64,000 bases of DNA, taken from assembly GCA_026129685.1 (NCBI GenBank), contig JAHCHO010000004.1, positions 62,001-126,000 on the forward strand, read 5' to 3'. Made by a program: the position numbers and the translations under genes. Source of the DNA: Fimbriimonadaceae bacterium (lineage in GTDB: Bacteria > Armatimonadota > Fimbriimonadia > Fimbriimonadales > Fimbriimonadaceae). The notes under the pieces were generated by a model. It worked only from the letters and a program-made list of their open reading frames with translations, searched no databases and was not told the DNA's origin. Position 1 is the stretch's first letter. Each line of letters begins with the position of its first letter. Of the stretch, positions 60,226 to 64,000 are shown one piece after another.

Positions 60226-61121
60226 GCCCGGGGGTGGGCGGCGGCGTACCGGCGGCGGACCTCTTCGAGGTCGAGTTCGGTGTAGACCTGGGTGGTGGCG
60301 ATGCTCTCGTGGCCAAGAAGTTCTTGGACGGCGCGCAGGTCGGCGCCGCCCTTCAGCAGGTGGACGGCGTAGGTGTGGCGGAGGGTGTGGGGGCCGACGC
60401 CGGAAGCGATTCCTGCCTGCCGCGCGTAGGAGGCAAGCTTCTCGAAGGCGACCTGGCGGAGCAGCGGGCGTCCGCGATCGGAGACGATGAGGCAGGGAAG
60501 GGGCGACTTAGCGAGGCGCGGGCGGCCGTGGGCCAGGTAGCGCCGAATCCAGTCAAGGGTTTGGCCGGGGACGGGGATAAGGCGAGTCTTGCCTCGCTTG
60601 CCGGTGACGCGGAGCGTTTCCTCGCTCAGCAAGCACTCGTCCATGCGGAGGCCGACCGCTTCCGAGACGCGCAGGCCGGTCCCGTAGATGAGTTCCATCA
60701 GGACGCGATCTCGGAGACCTTTGGGACTCCCTAAGTCGGGGAGAGCGAGCATCGCTTCCAGGCGTTCGGCGTCCAGGGCCTTCGGCAGGCGCTTGGGTCG
60801 GCGGGCGCCGTCGGTGGACGGAAGGTCGGCGGCGGGACCCTCCTGATTCTTCTTCAGGAACTTGAGGAAGCTCCGCAGGGCGCTCATCCGGCGCTGGGCG
60901 CTCCTGACGGCCATCGGTGGACCGAGCGTGGCCTGGAAACGGGCGAGGCTGGCGGGATCGAGGTCGCGCCAATCGTCGAGTCCGTTCGCGGCGAAGAACG
61001 CGACGGCGACGGCCAGGTCGTTGGCGTAAGCGTCGACGGTGTGCGGGCTCGAGCCGCGATCCACGCGCAAGTGGTCGAGAAACCACTCCGCCGCGTCGGC
61101 TAGCCGCTCTTCCGCTTCCAT
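60222..61121 (-). CDS. Tyrosine recombinase, XerC/XerD type
   Basis: A 299-residue recombinase. The N-terminal SAM-like DNA-binding domain begins DAAEWFLDHLRVDRGSSPHT. The catalytic domain shows the first Arg in YGTGLRVSEAVGLRM, the Lys in VTGKRGKTRLIPV, H-x-x-R in PHTLRHTYAVHLL, and the tyrosine in ATTQVYTELDLEEVRRRY with GHESI. The length fits XerC/XerD, which resolve chromosome dimers at dif. Integrases of mobile elements are related, but the housekeeping context and the lack of flanking attachment sites favour Xer. Its start overlaps the GT39-like gene by 22 bases. Confidence 0.88.
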   Translation of the reverse strand: MEAEERLADAAEWFLDHLRVDRGSSPHTVDAYANDLAVAVAFFAANGLDDWRDLDPASLARFQATLGPPMAVRSAQRRMSALRSFLKFLKKNQEGPAADLPSTDGARRPKRLPKALDAERLEAMLALPDLGSPKGLRDRVLMELIYGTGLRVSEAVGLRMDECLLSEETLRVTGKRGKTRLIPVPGQTLDWIRRYLAHGRPRLAKSPLPCLIVSDRGRPLLRQVAFEKLASYARQAGIASGVGPHTLRHTYAVHLLKGGADLRAVQELLGHESIATTQVYTELDLEEVRRRYAAAHPRA

Positions 61122-62869
61122 ACCCAAACCATCGGACGCACGTACTGCAGATCGTGGACCCAGGTTGCGGGCTCGCCGAACTGCTTCGCCAAGTCGTAGT
61201 CCTTGCGGAGGACGGTCTCGAACTCGCGGCAACGGTCCACCTGAACCTGGATCTCGCCGCTCAGGCCGGTGGCGTTGCGGAGTCGAAGCAGGTCGAGGTA
61301 CTCGAAGCCGGAGAAGGCGACGTACTCGGGCCTCGTCTCCGTTAGGAGGCGCACGTCCCAGTCGAAACGTTCCTCGATGTTCGGAGGAAGGTAGCGGGTC
61401 ACACGGGGGGCGTTGGCGGCGGCCATCGCTTCGAAGAGGTACTCGGCGGGCTTGATCGGTCGGTCCCGGTCTGCGGACGCCATCAGGGCCATCGCACGGC
61501 GAGGAATGGCGGACTCTGGGAAGAGCGTGGGCGAGTAGAACCAGGGGTCCGACACGAGTCCGACGACGATTCCGGGTGTGCGCACCGCCTCCTCTCTCAA
61601 GTAGGTTGCCGCCTGTTCCCGGGGGTCGGGGCGGGACATGGCGTAAGCGGTGGTCAGCGCGTTGCGGAGGCCACCGCCGTCGAGTCCGGCAACGGCGGCG
61701 AGGGCGACGATCACGAGGGCCTTCGTCCAGTTCGTCGCCTCGTGAAGCTTGCCGACCATCCAGCCAAAGGCCACGGTCAGAGCGATGGCAAGGGGGAACG
61801 TGTAGCGGAGGAACTTGACCTCGGCCCGCCCGATGAGCAGGTAGTAGAGCAGGAAGAAGGCGAGGAGCGCAAGAGCCCAGGGCTGCCGCGTCGCCGCCGC
61901 CCAGGCCAAGGCGACGATCGACAAAAGGGCCAGGAGGGGACCCATTCCCTCGACGAGGTTCAGGACGTGGTACACGTACCCGCTCGGCGTTGCGGCGAAC
62001 ACCACACCGTGCCCGGACGACGTGTGGCTCATTTCGTAGGCGAAGTCGCTCCAGAACCGCTCCGCGCTCAGGAACACGCCCGGGGTCGTCAGGAGAAAGG
62101 CCAGGATCGCGGTGCCGACGCCGACGGCGGCCAGGCGGACGCCGGAAGGGCCCTTGCGGAGGTCGGGGACAAGGGCGATCGCGGCGAGAAGCGTCGCAAG
62201 GCCGAGGATGCCCGTGTACTTCGTGCCCGCGCTCAGGCCGGCGAACAGCCCGGCCCAAGCGACGAGTTTCAGCGGGGTGTCGGACCATCGTCCGAATCGC
62301 TCGACGACCCCCGTCTGGGAGGGGAGCAGCCGCAAGGCGAACCAGGCGGAAACGACGAGGAAGAAGGTCGCGGTGACGTCCACCGTTTGGAAGCGCGAGT
62401 GGACGGCGTGGCCGGGAAGAACCGCCATCGCCGCCCCGCCGAAGCAGGCGCCGAAGCGATTGGTCACGCGCCTCAGAATCAGAAAGACGAAGAGGGCGGT
62501 GCCGGCGCCGGCAAGGGCGCTCAGCGATCGGCCGGAAGCGTGGTAGACGCCGAACGTCTGCCAGAGCGCTTCGGCGCCTCTCCCGAAGTAGGCAGACCCC
62601 ACGTCTCCGGCGACCCGAACCATCGTGAGGTACAGGGTTCCGTAGTTGTAGAAGCCGGGGTCGAAGTCGCCATGGCTCGGTTCGATCTGCATCGCGAAGA
62701 ACGCGACGTCCCATTCGTCGGGATGAAGGCTATAGTGCTGAGACGCTTTCGGCAACCCCCAACCGATGCCCAGAAGCCGGATCGCGAGGGCAACGAAGAA
62801 GATCGCCGCCGCGATGAACGCGGGCCGACGAAACCAGGGATCGGGGGCGACGACGGCTTGGTCCGGCAT
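61100..62869 (-). CDS. GT39-like membrane glycosyltransferase
   Basis: A 589-residue membrane protein with about 11 spans. The first periplasmic loop has HYSLHPDEWDVAFFAMQIEP with the acidic pair of the ArnT/PMT-like GT-C fold. Then come repeated long hydrophobic helices and a C-terminal soluble domain (AEYLFEAMAAANAPRVTRYL). Such enzymes take sugar from a polyprenyl phosphate donor and transfer it to a lipid or protein outside the membrane. Acceptor and sugar are unknown. The YfhO-like protein is a second GT-C-like protein in the window. Confidence 0.78.
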   Translation of the reverse strand: MPDQAVVAPDPWFRRPAFIAAAIFFVALAIRLLGIGWGLPKASQHYSLHPDEWDVAFFAMQIEPSHGDFDPGFYNYGTLYLTMVRVAGDVGSAYFGRGAEALWQTFGVYHASGRSLSALAGAGTALFVFLILRRVTNRFGACFGGAAMAVLPGHAVHSRFQTVDVTATFFLVVSAWFALRLLPSQTGVVERFGRWSDTPLKLVAWAGLFAGLSAGTKYTGILGLATLLAAIALVPDLRKGPSGVRLAAVGVGTAILAFLLTTPGVFLSAERFWSDFAYEMSHTSSGHGVVFAATPSGYVYHVLNLVEGMGPLLALLSIVALAWAAATRQPWALALLAFFLLYYLLIGRAEVKFLRYTFPLAIALTVAFGWMVGKLHEATNWTKALVIVALAAVAGLDGGGLRNALTTAYAMSRPDPREQAATYLREEAVRTPGIVVGLVSDPWFYSPTLFPESAIPRRAMALMASADRDRPIKPAEYLFEAMAAANAPRVTRYLPPNIEERFDWDVRLLTETRPEYVAFSGFEYLDLLRLRNATGLSGEIQVQVDRCREFETVLRKDYDLAKQFGEPATWVHDLQYVRPMVWVWKRKSG

Positions 62870-62891
62870 CGCCCGATCTTAGCACCTGGGC

Positions 62892-63572
62892 CTACTTCGG
62901 GGCTTCCTCGGTGGTCGCCGGAGTAGGCGTCTCCTCGGTGCTCTTCTTGGTCCGACGCGTGGCGCCGGTTCCGACCTCGGTCCTGCCCTTCTCGGTGACC
63001 AACTCCACGTTGCCGCTCACGTTGAGGACCAGCCATCCGCGGGGCTGGAAGAACATCTTGGGCGCTTGCGCGGCGTTCTGGTCGGTGTATTCGAGCGCCA
63101 AGTCCATTTTGGCCTCCGGGACCTCGAAGAAGAGCGGGGTCGTGCGCGGGTCCTTGATGTCGGCGATCTTCTTGCCCGCGACCTTGGTGTTGTAGGCCAT
63201 GCCGGAGACGACTCGCCCACTCTCGACGCACCCCATGGGTTTGCCGATGTCCGCGAACTCGATGTTGATGAAGGGATTGCCTTGGGGCACGTTTTCCTGC
63301 GCGCTGACCTTCGAGTAGTAGGGGGCAAGGGCTTCCTGCCACTTATCGGCGGGCGGCAACTTGCCGTCGTGATCCTTCGCGTAGTCGTCGACCGCCGCGC
63401 TGACGAAGCCGTACGTCGCCATGCAACCGGCGATCGGCATCGCGTTGCGGCCGCACCAAAGGGCGCCACCACCGCAACAAAGGCAGAGCAGGGCGAGCGC
63501 GGCAAGGGTGATGACGATCCAGTTCGCGCGGCCGCGCCTTGGTGCGCCTTGGAAGGGAGGGGGCGTGTCCAT
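62892..63572 (-). CDS. Single-span membrane protein with prepilin-related C-terminal domain
   Basis: A 226-residue protein from ATG 63572. A basic start leads to one span rich in Cys and Gly (ANWIVITLAALALLCLCCGG). The outside part has ATYGFVSAAVDDYAKDHDGK, KLPPADKWQEALAPYYSKVS and a GMAYNTKVAGKKIADIKDP stretch, like the small soluble domains of planctomycete-type pilin-like proteins. A Thr/Pro/Lys-rich tail ends it (RRTKKSTEETPTPATTEEAP). The prepilin G-F-T-L-I-E pattern is absent. The function is unknown. TACAAT lies 9 nt before the ATG on the minus strand. Confidence 0.65.
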   Translation of the reverse strand: MDTPPPFQGAPRRGRANWIVITLAALALLCLCCGGGALWCGRNAMPIAGCMATYGFVSAAVDDYAKDHDGKLPPADKWQEALAPYYSKVSAQENVPQGNPFINIEFADIGKPMGCVESGRVVSGMAYNTKVAGKKIADIKDPRTTPLFFEVPEAKMDLALEYTDQNAAQAPKMFFQPRGWLVLNVSGNVELVTEKGRTEVGTGATRRTKKSTEETPTPATTEEAPK

Positions 63573-63581
63573 CTCGGCGCC

Positions 63582-63587
63582 ATTGTA
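63582..63587 (-). promoter_or_regulatory. -10-like TACAAT before the single-span gene
   Basis: TACAAT on the minus strand ends 9 nt before the ATG at 63572, in the divergent gap to selA. Confidence 0.45.
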
Positions 63588-63634
63588 CAACGGGTTTCGC
63601 AAGGGACCGGGCCACCGGACCCGCCGCGCTTCGC

Positions 63635-63640
63635 TAAACT
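63635..63640 (+). promoter_or_regulatory. -10-like TAAACT before selA
   Basis: TAAACT ends 7 nt before the ATG at 63648 and faces the divergent TACAAT 47 nt away. Confidence 0.35.
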
Positions 63641-63647
63641 GCAGTCG

Positions 63648-64000
63648 ATGAGCGGCGAACTGCGACTCTTGCCCAAGGTCGACGCGTTGCGCGCAACGCC
63701 CGAACTCGAACCGTTTGCCGATCGGGTTCGGACGGCGGCGGCGCGGCGGGCGATCGAGCGGGCGCGCGGGGCCCTCGTCGCGGGGGAGCCGTTCGATCTG
63801 GCGTCGTTGCCCGCAATCGCGCTCGAGGAGGCGAGGAGGATGGGGGAGGCGACGCTGCGCCCGGCGATCAACATGAGTGGGGTGGTGCTTCACACGGGCC
63901 TCGGTCGAGCCCGCCTCGCCGAATCGGTCGCCGACCGGGTGTTCGAGGTCGCGCGAAGTCACGCCCTTTTGGAGTTGGACGCCGAGACGGGCAAGCGCGG
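63648..64000 (+). CDS. selA: L-seryl-tRNA(Sec) selenium transferase SelA, 3' end missing
   Basis: The first 117 residues, cut off by the window end. The N-terminal helical part (LRLLPKVDALRATPEL, RRAIERARGALVAGE) is followed by ATLRPAINMSGVVLHTGLGR and ARLAESVADRVFEVARSHAL, then LELDAETGKRG, which follow the SelA pattern of L-R-P-x-I-N-x-T-G-x-V-L-H-T-N-L-G-R-A and L-E-Y-D. SelA turns Ser-tRNA(Sec) into Sec-tRNA(Sec) with selenophosphate, the core step of selenocysteine synthesis. The PLP lysine lies outside the window. Its presence makes the in-frame UGA in the coiled-coil gene worth testing. ATG 63648 is the first start in the frame. Confidence 0.87.
   Translation, partial: MSGELRLLPKVDALRATPELEPFADRVRTAAARRAIERARGALVAGEPFDLASLPAIALEEARRMGEATLRPAINMSGVVLHTGLGRARLAESVADRVFEVARSHALLELDAETGKR

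Noticed and set aside
60222-61121. Recombinase as integrase of a mobile element
   Set aside because: Its length and motifs fit XerC/XerD, the neighbours are housekeeping genes, and no flanking direct repeats were seen.
1-64000. tRNA, rRNA and CRISPR arrays
   Set aside because: No cloverleaf-like T-arm with CCA context, no rRNA landmark and no regularly spaced repeats were recognised by eye; a short tRNA could still be missed.

Overview
The window is GC-rich bacterial chromosome, densely packed, with many genes joined by 4-base start/stop overlaps and frequent GTG/TTG starts. The mix suggests a Gram-negative-type (diderm) bacterium, perhaps of the Armatimonadota (Fimbriimonadia-like) or a planctomycete-like lineage: a YjbH-like outer-membrane protein, lipoprotein processing, three PilT ATPases, prepilin-like proteins, a DUF1080 hydrolase, MoxR/VWA clusters and GH38 mannosidase. 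The lineage is an inference from gene style, not proven here. No rRNA, tRNA, CRISPR array or intact insertion sequence was seen.

Layout. 1-7.2 kb: end of a response regulator with a strong terminator, a YjbH-like protein, an isoprenylcysteine methyltransferase-like membrane protein, an S9 peptidase and an NHL-repeat lipoprotein. 7.27-8.8 kb: a small prophage remnant (minor head protein tail with a JAMM-like motif, a small ORF, a terminator, and a prohead protease cut off before its catalytic serine) lying against the lysS promoter. 8.8-17.4 kb: housekeeping genes on the + strand: lysS-dipeptide epimerase, a basic 73-residue protein, a biotin-carrier-like protein with no biotinylation lysine, a pseudopilin, accC, nusB, folD, then an alkD-like gene behind a perfect 20-bp palindrome, a VOC protein, a DUF1080 protein and a zinc-ribbon membrane protein.

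35.1-17.4 kb (minus strand): a long collinear run: aroC, pstB, a VWA protein, a membrane GATase-like protein, an ABC-2 exporter (permease, ATPase, permease), a coiled-coil membrane protein, MoxR, DUF58, a BatA-like protein, a giant double-VWA protein and lgt. The coiled-coil gene is split by one in-frame UGA. Right after it lies a hairpin that fits the geometry of a bacterial SECIS element, and the window ends in selA. It is therefore a selenoprotein candidate, the most interesting signal here.

35.3-36.7 kb: a compositionally different island with a Cys-rich secreted protein, a pseudopilin and a small membrane protein. 36.7-44.6 kb (minus): serine hydrolase and AmpG-like transporter, GH38 alpha-mannosidase, mnmE and an AhpC/TSA-like protein. 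44.6-54.6 kb: a YfhO-like membrane protein, a metzincin-type metalloprotease, greA (minus), an unknown membrane protein, three tandem pilT paralogs and thrS. 54.7-64 kb: a chagasin-like inhibitor, a secreted unknown, amt-glnK with a textbook promoter, a membrane cyclase-like protein with degenerate catalytic residues, lipB, a Xer-type recombinase, a GT39-like transferase, a small membrane protein and the 5' part of selA. Many genes have a -10-like hexamer only 6-13 nt before the start codon, which suggests common leaderless transcripts.
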